Assembly (NCBI RefSeq): GCF_031753505.1
Contig: NC_089691.1
Span: 15,846,085 to 15,910,084, forward strand
Origin: Anomalospiza imberbis
Taxonomy: Eukaryota > Chordata > Aves > Passeriformes > Viduidae
Direction of reading: 5' to 3'
DNA: 64,000 bases
The notes beneath the pieces are model-generated. The model was given only the letters and a program-made list of their open reading frames with translations, was not told where the DNA came from and did no database searches. Positions 1-13,900 of the stretch are shown here, one piece after another (within the stretch, counting starts at the first letter, position 1; each line of letters opens with the position of its first letter). Position numbers and translations under genes: made by a program.

Positions 1-3000
1 AGCAGCAAATTTAAACTGTAAAACCAAGGGTGACAGTGAGAGCAAAATACGATGTTCCCCAATGCATGTTCTCAGCTTTGAACTGCTGCTCATCACCAGC
101 CTGAGCCCTACATCTTCTGACAACTCCTCCCATGGCCTGAATCTGCTCAGGATTCAAATGTCTCTCAGTGGGTTACAAGACGCTGTGCAAGGCATAAGAC
201 AGTGAGGCAGCATCTGCAGCCAGGGAACAGGCTGATGTGCAAACAATCTTGGTGGCAATTCACAACATTGTAAAAAGTCATTTGTAAAATCTATGCTAGA
301 AGAGAAAACAAGGTCATGTTTCTTCTAGAAGACTGTCATCAGGCTGCTGAAAGAGTTCTCCTCTGCACTAGTTTTTGCATCAGTCCTTAAGATCTTACGC
401 ACTACAAGCAGAGCTCACAGCAGCACTCACGCCAAGCAGCTGAAGTATAGTAATCTGTTTCCAGCCTCAATCTTGGGAAGCAATTCCCACTTGTAAATTA
501 GACCTACAGTGAAATAAACTACCTAATCAGCCTCCTGTATTGTCTGTGTATTATATAAGTTGCAAGTCACCCCTAGGAAAAAAAAAAAAGGAACTGTTTT
601 GTAGATTTTGAGAACTGCTGCAGCAATGATGTTCAGACATCATTGTTCAGACATTATTGCTTTTTTTACCCTGCTGTCATCCATCTCTCCAGGGACTGCA
701 ATTTTGGCACTGCCCTCACAAACCTCTTCAGCAGTGCAGCAAGGACTGAGACATTTCACTATGTGCTACCATCAACTTCTTGTATTAGGACTAAAAATGT
801 AGTTTGAAGTGATGCACAACAGTTTAACTGGAACTATTTAGCTGGTGTTGGAAATGCAGAGATGCAGATGTGGTCTAAAGTCACCTATCAGACTGGAGAT
901 AAAGCTGGGGGAAGTCTGGAGTAAGAAACTATCAAGAGATGCAGACAACAGCAAGAAAGGGCTTTAGTCACCTCTCCATGTACTGGGAGCAGAGAGAGGA
1001 TCAGGAATAGGGAGAGAGGCACAAGCATGGAGACAGGTAGAGTTGGACACTGAGGAATGACCTGTCCAGCAGACTGGAGCAGAGTGGGTCCAGCCCCAGA
1101 CAGACATATCACTCCAGTGTCACCACAAGGTCTCATTTAGTTGCTCCTACAAGTGCTCCTCTTAGTCCTTGAGGCCAGGTGACTGGGAGGGGGAAAAGGC
1201 ACCACAGGAGAGCAGAGCACTTGCCACTGCAGAGAAAAATATACGTCTGCCTTGGCATCACTAAGCTCTCAGCTGTAATGCTGCTCTACTTAGCTGCTGG
1301 AAAAGTACAACACACAGACTGAAAAGCCTGTCCAGAGTCAGCTTTAAAACATCTGCTTGCCACAGAGCGTGATCCTCAAGCCGCCTGGCTCCAGGGCTGG
1401 GCTGATGTGCTTTGATGGAGTCAGGCTCGGGGGGGACCTTGTTTGGTACTGCCCTAGTGCTGCACTGAGCTGCACTCTCCTGGGCACATGGGAAGGCAAA
1501 AAGACCCAGACCTGTGTCCTGGTATGCAGAGGCAGGAAAGCTGGCACAACAGTGACTTGTTCAAGGTCACACAACAGCTCAGATGACGCCTTGCAGAGCC
1601 ACTGGTCCCTTAAGACTCCACAGCCTTTGCTGCCTCTGAAGTGCAAATGTTCTAGTGTGAGTTTCTTAATTTAACAACGAGGCATTAATTTGCCTCGAGC
1701 ATGGAATCTCCAAGACAGACACCTCAGTGCTGGTTTCACAAGCACTGTAAGCCTCCCTGTGCAGCAAATCTGTATTAAAAGCTGCAAATTGGAGATAAAA
1801 ATGGAAATGCTATCCTTTCACTGAGCTGAATTGTAAACCTGCCCTCTGTTACAGGGAAAGCAGCCTTGCCCAGAAAGGAGGCTACAGAAGAAGATTCAAA
1901 AGGTCATTCGGATGCCTCCAAAATATGGTATTTAGGGACCTGAAAGAACAAGGTTTCTTGCAGACAGATGCTGGCAGGACCTGACATTCTGAAGTCTGCT
2001 GCAGTTCCATGATGGAGATTAAAGATCCCTAGCTGCCAACTGAAACCCAGGTAAGTCCCTTTTACTCTAAACCAACCTCCAAGCTGCACTGTTGCATTTT
2101 GAAGGTTGAATTCTGCACAGAAATATGTCAGGTTCTGTTGAGGAGCTTCCCCCGACTCTCTCGGACAGCCAGCAGTGTCATGGTTTGTTTTCAGCATCCT
2201 TGGGGGAAGAATGGAAATGGCAAATTCTCATTTGCAAAAAATAATTCATGAAGCTGCAGCTTCTGCTGGCTGCTACTGAATCATGCATATTGTTGTTCTA
2301 CATACCATAAAGAGAAAACAAAATAACAAAACCAGGCCATCTTTTTCTCAGGGCCTGGCTATCCATCTCAGAACCAGAGCAGCCGTCCTCAGTGCAGAGG
2401 CTTACATTTAACTGCAAATAAGCACTGTAGGCTTTCTTGACAAGAATTAAGTGGCAAAGGGCCAAATGCTGAACAAAAGAGCTCCAGTGAGTTTGCTGTT
2501 TTGCTGCACCATTGATTGGCCATGTGGTCCCTGGCCATCTCACTAATTTTATCAGTGAAGTGGGGAAAACCAGAGCCTCTGTCCCCAAAGAGGAAACTAG
2601 CAGATGTTTAACAGAGGTGTTAGTGAGGAGGAGCTGTGCAGGCTCCACCAGCATCATTGTTAATGCCTGACTATAAATCAATAAGCTCTGCTTTTCACAT
2701 CCAGGCATATCAGTGTGATTGCAAACAGCTCTGATATTACCTTTCTTATAAAAAATCCTAATTTGGGCCCAGCTCAGTGCTGGGAGGACTGCTGCTGAAA
2801 GGCAGGTCCCTAGACTGAGCTTGTCTCTGTGATTAATTTTTTTTTTTTGCCTTGTAGTAATGGTTTCTTGATTATCAAGAACAGCCAGATAGATCATTCC
2901 AAATGACTTCAGTCCCATTAGGGCTTTATCAGTGACTCAGAGCATCTGATTAGAGGCAAGGATAAAACTCTTCCATACTGATGTCAACAGGATCCTCTCC

Positions 3001-3614
3001 ATCATCTATGGTCATTGGAGGTCACTGTGTGGGTGTGATTTGCTCCGAGGGAGATGGCTCCTTACAGAAGGCTCTCTAGGGAGATTAGCTGAGTGCTTGG
3101 TTTTCAAAGCTGTTTGGAGGTCTCGTGCCTACTGCTCTGAACAGCAGCAATATCTGCAAGGGGGCAGTGATGGCCTGACTGCTCTCATGCACAGTGTGAA
3201 CTTCTTTGGGACAATACATCTGAACGATCTTTATTGAGGCAGCATTTACCCACAGGCAGGAAATTGTGGCTCCTATCAGCCCAGCAAAAACCACAAATCC
3301 CGTTAGGATGATTCCTGGCTCCTTTTTTACACACCTTACATCCACCTTATTGTCTAGCATAGAAATGCGACACCTCTGAGGATTCACAAGGGGTTTTTCA
3401 GGAACCTAAACTGTCCCGGCTCATCAGGACATACCAAGAAATGCACATCAGAACAGCTTCATCTTGTTTGTTTGCAGCTAATAATCTGATCACTTTTAAC
3501 TGGTAATTGTTGTGAGAAGAAACTTGTAAGAGAATGACAGGACCTGGGGGCCACATCAAACTCCTTGTATACTCCTAAATGAAGAGGTTATTAATAACAG
3601 ACTTTTGTTTTTAC
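1..3614 (-). other. CADPS: CADPS intron, 5' part (after the 81-bp exon; continues beyond the window)
   Basis: Non-coding sequence directly downstream of the donor at 3613-3614 on the minus strand. It holds a MIR/CORE-SINE-like core near 1545-1600 and a short A tract near 579-589. The minus-strand open frames at 2298-2918 and 3085-3387 match no protein I know, lack plausible splice borders and look like chance. I see no CADPS exon in this part. Confidence 0.85.
1530..1610 (+). mobile_element. MIR/CORE-SINE-like relic
   Basis: The core 'agtgacttgttcaaggtcac' followed by 'acaacagctc' and, about 15 bp on, 'gcagagcc' matches the order of the conserved MIR/CORE-SINE core (gtgacttgcccaaggtcacac ... 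ggcagagcc). Flanks are too diverged to set borders. These old amniote SINEs survive at low copy number in bird genomes. Confidence 0.45.
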
Positions 3615-3695
3615 CTTGGCAATTTGTTCTGCCATTTGGAGACGTCCATCTAACTCGCGCCTGATCTGTGCTGCTTGCTCATCAGGGTTGTCCAG
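3615..3695 (-). CDS. CADPS: CADPS (CAPS1) internal coding exon, probably exon 4 (27 codons)
   Basis: A short 81-bp exon of 27 codons, reading LDNPDEQAAQIRREL and then DGRLQMAEQIAK. It directly continues the LLYNACQ end of the exon at 30363-30695. On the minus strand a long pyrimidine tract leads to the acceptor gtacag, and AAG is followed by the donor gtaaaaac. Both borders are phase 0. It is too short for a minimum-length reading-frame search and was found by looking for the expected next block of the CAPS family. The sequence differs slightly from the mammalian form as I remember it (E for D after MA, and a final K for R), which are conservative changes. The exon has more CpG (the codons around RRE) than the intron on either side. 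The following coding exon, which should begin near ERKFPKF, was not seen in 1-3614 and is expected outside the window. Confidence 0.95.
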
Positions 3696-4948
3696 CTGTA
3701 CAAAAACAAAAGGCAAATCAAGGTGAAAAATTAACCAATGCAACATCTTTAGGTGCAGCTCAGTTCTTCAGGCTGACCACCTGTATTACATTGCTGATAG
3801 AGCGAGTGGTGAGGGGCCACATTCTGGAACAGAAGCCCCCACAAAGGACAAACACAATGTTCACCAGTCCAAGACAGACAGTTTTTGATGTCTGCCCTGC
3901 TGCCTCCTGGGGCTGAGCATCCTCACCCTGAGGCGGTCTGGTGCAGCGTAGTCTGCAAAGTTACAGCTACAGTGATGACAAAAGTTCTGATTCTCAGCCT
4001 GATGAATGATGAGCTCATCTGTTGGTGCTCACTGGATCAGCTGAAACACCACGTTGCCCCTGATCCACTGCTCTCCACGGCATCCCCTCATCTCTCTGCC
4101 TGCACATCCTGTGCCTCCCCTCTGCCACACACGCTCACGCAGACCTGCACAGGTGCAGGTGTTATTTCTGCATGCTGCTTCACAACTGATTTTCCAGAGA
4201 GCCAACACTGACTATGGCTAAGATTGATGGAAAGCATATTTTTGATTAGCTTTTGAAAGCCTTTGTTATGGATTTAATTCAGCAAAACTACAAAGTGTCC
4301 TGACTGTGATCCAAATCCATTGAAGCCTCAATGGCTTCATTCACACCAGCTGCACAACATAACCTGCTCGTGTGGTTCATCTTTATATTCCTGATCCCAG
4401 CACCAATACAGAGCCATGGGTTATCAGCATCCTTCAGGATCAGCTGCCCCTGTTAATTTCTTCATGAACAAATGTACCACACAGCTATCCTGCACCAGTG
4501 TGGAAGCACTTCTTGGAGCTGCTTCATTAAGGGTAGGAAATGTACAGACCCAGATTTTCATTTCTTTGCAATTCTGAAAGACAGAGCATTATTTGAATTC
4601 TATCTGAGCTACAGTAATTGAGGTTAATCACACACTACCCAAAATAACTCAGGAGCTAAATTTAGAAATTGAGGATGCTGCTGTGGAGAAGGGTTGATTT
4701 TGCAGTATGATAATGAGCCAACAAACTGCCTCATGCTTTCTGCACTATCTTGATTGTGCAGATGTTTTCCAGTGATGCCACAGGTGTCCAGAAAAGATCT
4801 GACTGCAGAAGATTATTTTTCTTAGGAGCCAACAAGCAGCCTAGGCAGTCTCTTTGGCTGTGGTTGAGTGGGTAAGGTATTACTTTCCAGGGCTGTGCTT
4901 CCCAAGACTAAGTAATGACGCCAAGCCAAGTAACCTGGTATTTAAAAG

Positions 4949-4971
4949 AAACAAACAAACAAACAAAAAAA
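4949..4971. repeat. (CAAA)n microsatellite
   Basis: About four to five units of acaa/caaa ending in an A run. Short and probably of no function. Confidence 0.85.
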
Positions 4972-7900
4972 TCATTCCAGGATGTATTTTCAGTGATTCT
5001 GCATGATAGCTCCATGGCAAAAACTGCTCTTTGGGAAAGCAATCTAGTCTGTAGTAGCCAAAATAACATTTTCTTCTGGTTGTCTACAGAATGGTACTAA
5101 TGAGACAGCCCCTGTCTGTCCTCCTGGCACCTTCCAGTAAATCTCTTGTGACTAAGAGCAGCAGCCCAACAGCCTAGCCACTGTCTCCTGCTGTGCCTGG
5201 AAAGGACTCCTGTGTCTGGGAAAGGCTCCTGCTGCCATCAGAGCAAGCAGAGTACATTTTACACAGCCATAACACTATATAGAGCCATTAAGAGAGTAAT
5301 GCTGGTACCCATAAAATATACTTTGCTTGTGAAATAAGGAAAGGTGCAAATGTGAGGCATACCATGTGAGCAAGACCAAATAAGGCAACACAGACCTTAG
5401 TATCATTAAAACTCAATTTCTTAACTAGAGAATCAGCTATTTATTATCTGCCACATGCATGCCCACTTTATATTCAAGTACTTGACAGCCAAATACATAA
5501 ATGATTTAAAAAGTCAAAGAGAAAATGAATTAGTTTCGTTCTGCATTATGACTATGTTATGGGTATGCTGCGAATAAAGCAAAGATATAAATCATAAGGT
5601 TGCCCCAGTCAATTAAATGTGAAAAGTATTATAGATTTCAGTATATACATGATTTGTCATATGCACTGGGCTTTTCTTCAGCAGCATGCCACAAATACAT
5701 GATTTACATAATTCGTAATTCTCAACTGATCATTACCCAACTGCCTGCTGGTAAATTAGATGTTTTCATACGTCTACCCACAACCACATTAGTTCTCTCT
5801 GCCTGCCCTGCAGAGATTATCTACATTGGTGTAGCAGTTACTAAAGCAAAAGAATAAAAATTAAAAATTATATGTAGATTAGGTTTTAAGTGGAACCCCA
5901 AACTGACCAGCACTGCAGCCAGCCTATCACTGCAGGCATTGCAGGGCAGGTGTCTATTCTAACCCCTGGTGAGGGTTCAATTGCATGAAAAAGACCTTGC
6001 AAGAAGACAGGTTTTTTACCTAAAAACTGTTAATAAGGAATAATTTTTAGTGGGCACTAGTAAATAAGAGAAATGGGTTTAAAACGTTCCTCATGAGAGT
6101 CTGACAGTTTTGATTGCCAGTAAGAACCAGTCGCTGGCCTGCAGAAGCTATCCTTTGCTTCCATCCCCCTGAAACAAACTCACAGAGAGAATTTCTTCCT
6201 GTTATCCTGAAAGGATGGGAGATAACCCCTCCACATCTTTGAAAGGCAGAAGCAGACACAAACCAGCCAGCTTAATTAGTCTGTAAGATCTTCAACAAGA
6301 TGCACAGGCACTTACCAAACCCACATCTGAAGTGTTTGCTGCATCAGAAATCACCCACACATCACCCAGCCTGAGCTGGGTGTTTTTAAAGCCAAGAGCC
6401 CAGGCTCATTTCTACTTATACCAGGAAATGCCAAAGGCAGTGCAAGGACATGAAGGGTTTTAGGGGATTTTAAACCCCCATGCTTTTGGAGTCCAGGTGT
6501 TTTATTTGAAGTGTTTATATTTGAAAACTCCAGCTTTGGTTTATCACAGCTTAAAGCCAAACCATTTACAATTGCTGCCATGGCTCTGAAAGAGCCACTG
6601 GAGCAGCCCAGGCTGCCCTCCTCTTTCCTGCTTTGTGCACAAAGCACTTTGGTTCAGATTCACACCTCAGGTCCACTCACCTGCCTGGGGACTGAGCAGG
6701 GCACAGCTCTCTTGCCATCGACCACAGTGAGGGCTGCAGATGGGACAAACCCCCCCGGCCTGGAGACAATGCTGGTGGCACAAGTGGCATGCTGTACACA
6801 GCCCTTGGCTGGCTGGTAAGAGCACAGTGGATCTGGCTGTTCCACCAAACACGGACTGATGGCCCCATCAGACACAGGGAGTGAAACAGCACAGGAGCAA
6901 ACCCACGCTCTGAGCTCAGCTCTGCTGGGAATAACTTTGCTGTAAACTACAAGGGTTTATAATGAAATAACACTGTTGGAAGCTAAGAGGGTTTGTAATG
7001 ACAGGATGCAACATACAGATACATCCTTCAACGCCTGGCATTTACACTGTGGATGTGACAGGTACCGTTGGTGTAAGTGCCATCAGCACCAGCCAGAAAC
7101 CACCGGGTCCATTTAACAGTTTAATCCCTCCCTGCCAGCCACTGCTAATGCTGACTCTTGCTTCCCAGCAAAGGCAGCAGATCTCACAACACCCCTGTTC
7201 CTGAAGAGTAACTGGGGCCTGTCCCAGGGCATGTCCCCTCCGCTGTGAAAGGTTACAATGTGGTGGTGGATCCACTGGCTCTCCCACGACACGTGCTCCT
7301 GCAGAGGACCAGCCTTTTGCAACAGGGTTCTGGAAAAACACATTTTAAATGCTCTGGCAGCACAAATGCTGAGCTGCAGCACCTGCTTTATGCTGCACTG
7401 AGAGCAGAAATACACCTGGCTTTTATTCTTCTGGAAAGGAAAGCATTTAGTCCAGGTCTCAATGAAATCCTCAGCTATTGCCTGTGCTGGTTTTCCTCTC
7501 CAGCAGTATTGGTACCCAGGAATAGGTGATCAGGTGGGCTGCTGCTGAGCAGACACTGTCCTGGCTGGGACACATTAATTTTCTCCATCCCTGTATCCAG
7601 TACACCACCATGCAGCTGGGGGCTCTGAAAATGCCACTTTTTGAATTATTTTCCATGGCTGGAGGACTAAGACAAAAGCCATGACCCACTCATGTTCTTT
7701 CTAAGCCTGGCTTAATTTCTCCCAAAATAATTTGTGCAGCCAAATGCATACGCTGTGCATGGTTATAGGTGCCAAGTGCCTCAAAGAGAAAGTTTCAAGG
7801 CACTCATCTTTTAACATGCTGGGAGCTCTGTAGCTCAGCAAATGGTTGATTAAGTATTTCAAAGCAAACATGCTCATGGTGAAGGCTGAACAAGATCACA

Positions 7901-10900
7901 ATATGGATGACAATTTTGCGGCTTTGATGTAGGGCTTTAGGAGAGATCTTTGTCTCATAAAAGGTGGTTTCACTTTGTGATGCGCAGTGTGAGAAAACAC
8001 TGAAAAATTCATAAGCCACATCAATTAATAATTAATCTGTCAGTCCAGGAGTACTCACAACATGTGGCAACAGCATCATGGAGTGCTCCAGCTGAAAGGA
8101 ACGTGGCCCCCAAAGTGACTCATGGCAGGGATGCCCTTGGTTTCTTACCACAAAGCTGCTGTTTTAGGAGATAAAGTGCAATGAGGCAGGACACAGTGGC
8201 ACCATGTAGCACACATATGCTCCATGTCAATGTCACAGATTGCTTTGCAGCCTCCTTTTCCCACTAATGGTGAATATTCCTCTCTACAAGCAGCCAAGGG
8301 CAGTGGGATGGCAGCAGTCTGGTGCTCAAGGCCCTGACCTCTTCCCACAAGTCTGAAGCAGAAAGCAGAGGAGGGTCTGAACATTCCCTCTTCAGCTGCA
8401 GGTGGGATTCTGACTTTCCTTTAAACTGGGAACACGAATGATGCGAAGCTGCCCCAGAAGGGTAAGTCACTAATGTCCTGGGCAACATGCTCACCCTCTG
8501 AGCAGCAAACTGCAACCCACAGACTGTTGGCTGCCTTGGGATCTGAAACAGAAGCAGGGACAGCTTCCCCATGTCAGGTACCTCCCTTTACCAGCAACCA
8601 CGGCAGCATCTGCATAGCTCAACTATGGATTCAACAACTTTCACTCCTGCAGTTCCAGAGAGGATTTTGAAAGACCTGGAGGGACCTGTAGAACATGCCT
8701 TCTTCACCAGCCTTTAGGATTGCAGTGGCATATGATTCCAGGGGACTGACCTCCTAGTGCAACTGCACAGTAGGGATGCTTAAGGCCATCTTTCCTCTGG
8801 CCAGTCAGAGCTCCCCAAATCAGTCTTTGAGGTTCAGTCACACAGAATCTTCCTAGTTCAACATAAAAGTTCCCCTTAATTTAAGGAACCTATGCCTATT
8901 ACCTCACCAAAATGTTCCTTTTCCCTCCCATCAGCCCTAGCTCCTCACATAACCCCAGGGTTCCAGCACCCCAAAATGTGACAAACCCCCTCCCCTGGGG
9001 AGGAGATTACCTTATTTTGTTCATGTGTAGGTAAAACAGGCTACGCTGCAGGGATTCAGTCATTTCCATAATTCAGTAAGGGCTGCACAGTTGCTGTTTG
9101 CTGTGGATAGGTGCTGGCTCCTGCTATCCCAGCAAACTCCTAAGATTAACTAATGAACACCTTCTGCATGAGAGCACTCAAGGGGTCCTGGGAGGCTGAT
9201 TTAAAACAATAGGAAGGACTTGGATAATTCAGTAAGGGCTGATGATTCTGTCTTAAAGAGAAATCTTATTTCATGCTTCACAAACTTTAGGGTTGCACCA
9301 GATTAGTTGGTGAAAGCATTCCCTGGGATGTAGAGCAGCCCCACCTCAGTGTGAATCTCAGAGTGCTGCAAGATATCTCTGTGCCTCAGCAGCCACCAGG
9401 AATGTGCAGGCTCTCACCCATTACATCTGCCTGTGGATGCTGCGACCACACCTGCTTCACCAGGTGAGGTCAAGAGGTCCACCCTGGGATTCACCATGGT
9501 CTGAGTGCTGTCTTAGACAGCTGTTTATCCCATGAACTGAGATGATTTTCCACCAGAGCAGCTCTGGTGGCACGTGCAGGCAGAGGTTTCTCGTGTCCTC
9601 TGTGCTGCTGGCAGCAGCACCCATGGGTACCCACTGCTCATCTGCAGAGTGCTAATGGATCACCAGCATGAGCTGGTGCCATGGCAAGGGCAGGCAGGTG
9701 CCAGGCATGGATCCTGTGCAGAAAAAGATGATATCTCTCCATGCCCTCTCAGTTCCCAACCTGCCTACCACCACACCCCTCCACAGCTTTGCCAGGCTGC
9801 ACTGTGGGGCTGAGGAAAGCTGAGACAAGCAAACCCAGCATGCTTCTTTCCAGCAGGTTGTGCAAAGATACCTCCAGATTTATGTGCAATGATAAATCAA
9901 AGTAAATGAGAAACTAGATTCAGCAAAACAGGAAGGGAAGAAAAAGTGCTGCCTGCCTTTGCAAATGTTTTGCAAGCTGTTAAGAAAAGGGATGGCAGAG
10001 CATGTCCACTCGGAAGGCACGCCCTTTCCATCTGTGGCCAGAGAACTTTTGAACCCTGCAAATCCCTCTGCAAGATCATCCGTGCAAGGTGTATGACACT
10101 GAAAGGGATTGAAAACTAAAGCTGTCCAGAGGCTCTGACCTCTGAGCATGCCTTAATACCATCTTCTTATGGCATTGCATAAGGATGCTTGGAGGCGTGC
10201 AGGCAGCATAGGCTGAGCTATGGCACCATGAGAGAAACTGGAGCACTGGCTGGTTGATGCTGCCTGAGGTACATTTAGCTTGCCTGTGTTTCCTTATCAT
10301 GTGCTGAATTTTACATCAGTTAATGCAAAGAGAATCATCTGAATTTCCTAAATATGGCAATAAACTACTATTGAGTTCCAAATAAGTTTTACAGCTAGAA
10401 TCTGCTGCAATTAATTCATCCCAATCCGTCATGGAAGAAGGATCTACATATCCTCAAATCCTCATCTTTGATTAAAAGCTTAATGGTAGACACATTCATT
10501 GCTTAATTCAAAATGGGCTTTGGCTTTTGGAGCTAAAGTAACTTGTATGAGGACATAGTCCAGCAAAGCTGCAGTACCCTGACACTCAGCAGGATTAAAT
10601 GTGACAGAATAAGATGTGGGAACATCTCCAATGGTGTCTAGGCAATAATTGTTTTTCTGCAGAAAGCTCTGAGTAAAAAACTGGCAAAGCAGGAAATGGC
10701 CATGAAACAGCAACGGTTTGGTTCTATTATATGCTAAATCAGCAGAAAAAAAGGCCAAGGGAATGTAAAGAGAAGTTTATGACTCCCACTTTTCAAGGAC
10801 TAGGATAGCAAAGATTGCAGTCCTGCTCATTACAGTTCATTTTTGTATTTGTGAAGTTTAGATTTATCTCAACCAGAGATCTAAAGAGACTGACCTCCTG

Positions 10901-13900
10901 AACAGGCTGATGTCTTTCACACTGGTTTGAGGCAGCAAACTTTCCCATGAGGTCAGGGAGAAAGCAGTCAGGAGAATTAAACCTCTAGGCAGCAAATTTC
11001 CAGCACATAAAGAGTTTGCCACATGTTCTCAGTGGACAGCATCCTATGGTGGAGGTGGCAGCTGAAGCTGCTAGTCTCACCTGTGAGTAGGATCACAGAA
11101 GTCTCTGTATAGGTCACCATCAGACCCCCTTCCTACAGCAACAGAGAACTGGAAGGGAACTGCCTTCCACTGCAGATGCAGCTATTTTAGTCCCTCTGAC
11201 TTGCACCTAATATGCTGCTCACTAATTGGTATCAGCTTATCAAAATCCAGAGCAGAAACATCACATCTCTACGTCCCTTTGAGCAATACATAACAACAAC
11301 TATAAATGATTAATAAGCAATCACTATTGCTATGCTAAATTACTATATTATGCTAATTAAAAGGTCAATTCCTCGCTTTTCTTAGAGCAGTGCCCAAACA
11401 TTTGTGCTCTGAGTCATTCAAAGGTTTCAGAGAAGTGTACCTCAGAGAGAATCTCCTGGTTTTGAACAGAAGCAGTATCAATCCTTAGCCATATCAAGCC
11501 TATCTAATCTACTACTGCATTTCAGAAAAGCCACCTCTTTTAAAAATAATTAGCATTCAACAACATGAAAAAAAATCACAAGAAATATGGATTGGAATCC
11601 TAACTTCCACTAATTGGGAACATCTGCCACCTTTCTTACTGCCTGATCCCCTCCAACGGGACCTATTCTGCCCCTGAAGAACCAGTGGCACAAAATGGAT
11701 GTCTGGCATCTCTGAGAAGGGCCATGTGGAGCTGAGAGCTGTCATGTGGGATCTAACCTCACATAACACCCTTGCGAGATGCTCTGGCACCTGCATTAAG
11801 GATCAAGGATGTAAGAAGAATTGAAGGAGACACAGAAAAGCAGCAAGAGGCATAGCTATGAAGAAACAAAGACAGGGAGCAAAAATGTGATGCTTTTAAA
11901 AGCAGTGAGTCTGTAAGTTGAGAAGAGGAGGAATACAGCACAAGGTACCATGTGTGGGGAGAGCTTAGCAGGTGGGGCAAGTCCCCCCATGGGGTGCACC
12001 ATCCTCATCCCCTCCCTGGTGGGGACAGTCAGCCCAGCAAACCATCTACACAACAGAGAAAATGCTGTCATTTGTCCATATTAAATGTATGATAAATAAT
12101 TTCTGTGTACAGACACTATAACATTTACAGAGTAAGATGTTTCAGCCTGGCAGCAGCAGCTCCTGCCACATGGCTGGACAGCCCAGCTCCCTCTGCACAG
12201 AGCATGGCACTGCTGCTCCCAGACCTGCACTGGCTTTACTCTAATCAACTCAAACCATGGCCCTACATACAGCCCTGCCTCAGTAGAGGATGGACAAAAT
12301 GGAATGAGCTTTTGGGGCCCTGGGGTTTGAAGACCCTAGGAATTCCTCCTAGTCTTAGAACCTCTGCCTTCCAGATCTCATATTGATGCTCAGAGCAGGC
12401 TCTGAGACCACAGCAATAATATACACATGTAGTTCATGAGCATCCAGTCTTCACCATGTTACCACACTGCAGGCAACAAACATTTCCTTTTCTTCTTGTC
12501 AGGGAGCCAAATGAATCCTAAATGGCTTTCCTGACCATAACACACACAGAGCACCAGCTACAGACCTCAATTTCTGACACACCAGCTGTGAAGGCAAGAA
12601 ACTGCAGATAAGAGAGCATCGAGGCTTTGAGGACACTGCCAGACCCAGTGCACAGCATGAAGAACAATTAGTTTTTTCCAGACCATGTATTGCATGTAAT
12701 AGAAAATATTAACTCACATTCCAAATATTTATGAAAAGTTCAGGCATAATTAAACAATTTGCAATTGAAAATTAACAATCTAAAAATTCAGCCATGTAAA
12801 CAGAGAGTAATAAAGATAACTGCAGTTAATGTAAGCTGATTTCAGTACAGCTAATACAGCAGCAACAGAAAAAGGCAGTCAATCACATCCCCTGTCATTA
12901 ACAGCCTTCTCCATGTGAAATATTATTATCTGAAGCTTTCAAGCTGCTCTGCTGTCCCAGTGTGTGCAGGAGAGTTGTTTGCCTACAACCTGCTCCAGCT
13001 GGAGCAGAGGGACGAGGTGTTCATCTATCCACCACCTCTAAGTGTCTGTCTGTCTGCCCTAGTCCCCCAGCCAAGGTTGTCCCTACCCCTCCCACACCTG
13101 AGCCCCAGCCACCATGAGAATGCAGCAGCCAGGCTGCTGGGGAGCATTTTGGAGCAGTGCCTGCACCCCCATGCTCCCAGGGGTTCACAGGGGCTGTGTG
13201 TGACGAGGATCCCAACAGCTTGTGGATGGGGGGACCTGGGCAGGAAACACAGCAGTGGTGTCCTGATGGTCGTGCACTGTGTTCATGACAGCACCAACAC
13301 CAGCTTTCTCCCAGTCCCACTCTGGGCTTCACCCACTGCCTCTCAATTATCTTTCCCTAGAGTTCAGTAGGGATTGAACCTCCAGACAGAGCTTTTCCAT
13401 CCCTAGTGGGTGGAGAGCTCTTTTTCACACTGCTCCACTAATTATTCTTTGTATTTAAAGCCAAGTAAAACACTAATTGCTCAACACATCCATCCCAACC
13501 CAGGCTGGACTACCTCAGCCCTCAGCACATGTTAGGATACAACACAGCTGGAGAAGAGGGAGCAGCCTGAAACCCTGTGGGCAGCCTGAAGGAGAGGGCT
13601 GGGATGCCAGCAGGGATGGCACAGTCCTCTGCAGCAGACTTCCATGAACAAAAGATTATGGATTTAATGCTGGGACATGTGCTGGGTGGTGGGGCAGGTC
13701 CCAGTGTGGCTGCACAGTGACTCTTCCAGACAGCTCTTCTGCCAGAAACACTTTCATCTCCTACTTTCTGACGAAATGTGGCTTATTTCAAACTACAGTC
13801 AGCAAGGCATGACCTCTTTCCTTTGAAATTGCTAGCAGGCCACGAGGCTTTTGCTTAGAGAGTTAGGGAGAATATACTGGACACTCAGAGTATGGCATTA

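Noticed and set aside
2298..2918. 206-codon minus-strand open frame next to the 81-bp exon
   Set aside because: It does not match the next CADPS segment (expected near ERKFPKF) and contains a low-complexity K run from a poly-T tract. Treated as chance.
3085..3387. 100-codon minus frame with a membrane-like stretch (ILTGFVVFAGLIGATISCLWV)
   Set aside because: One hydrophobic run in an otherwise unremarkable frame; no known protein and no supporting gene structure.
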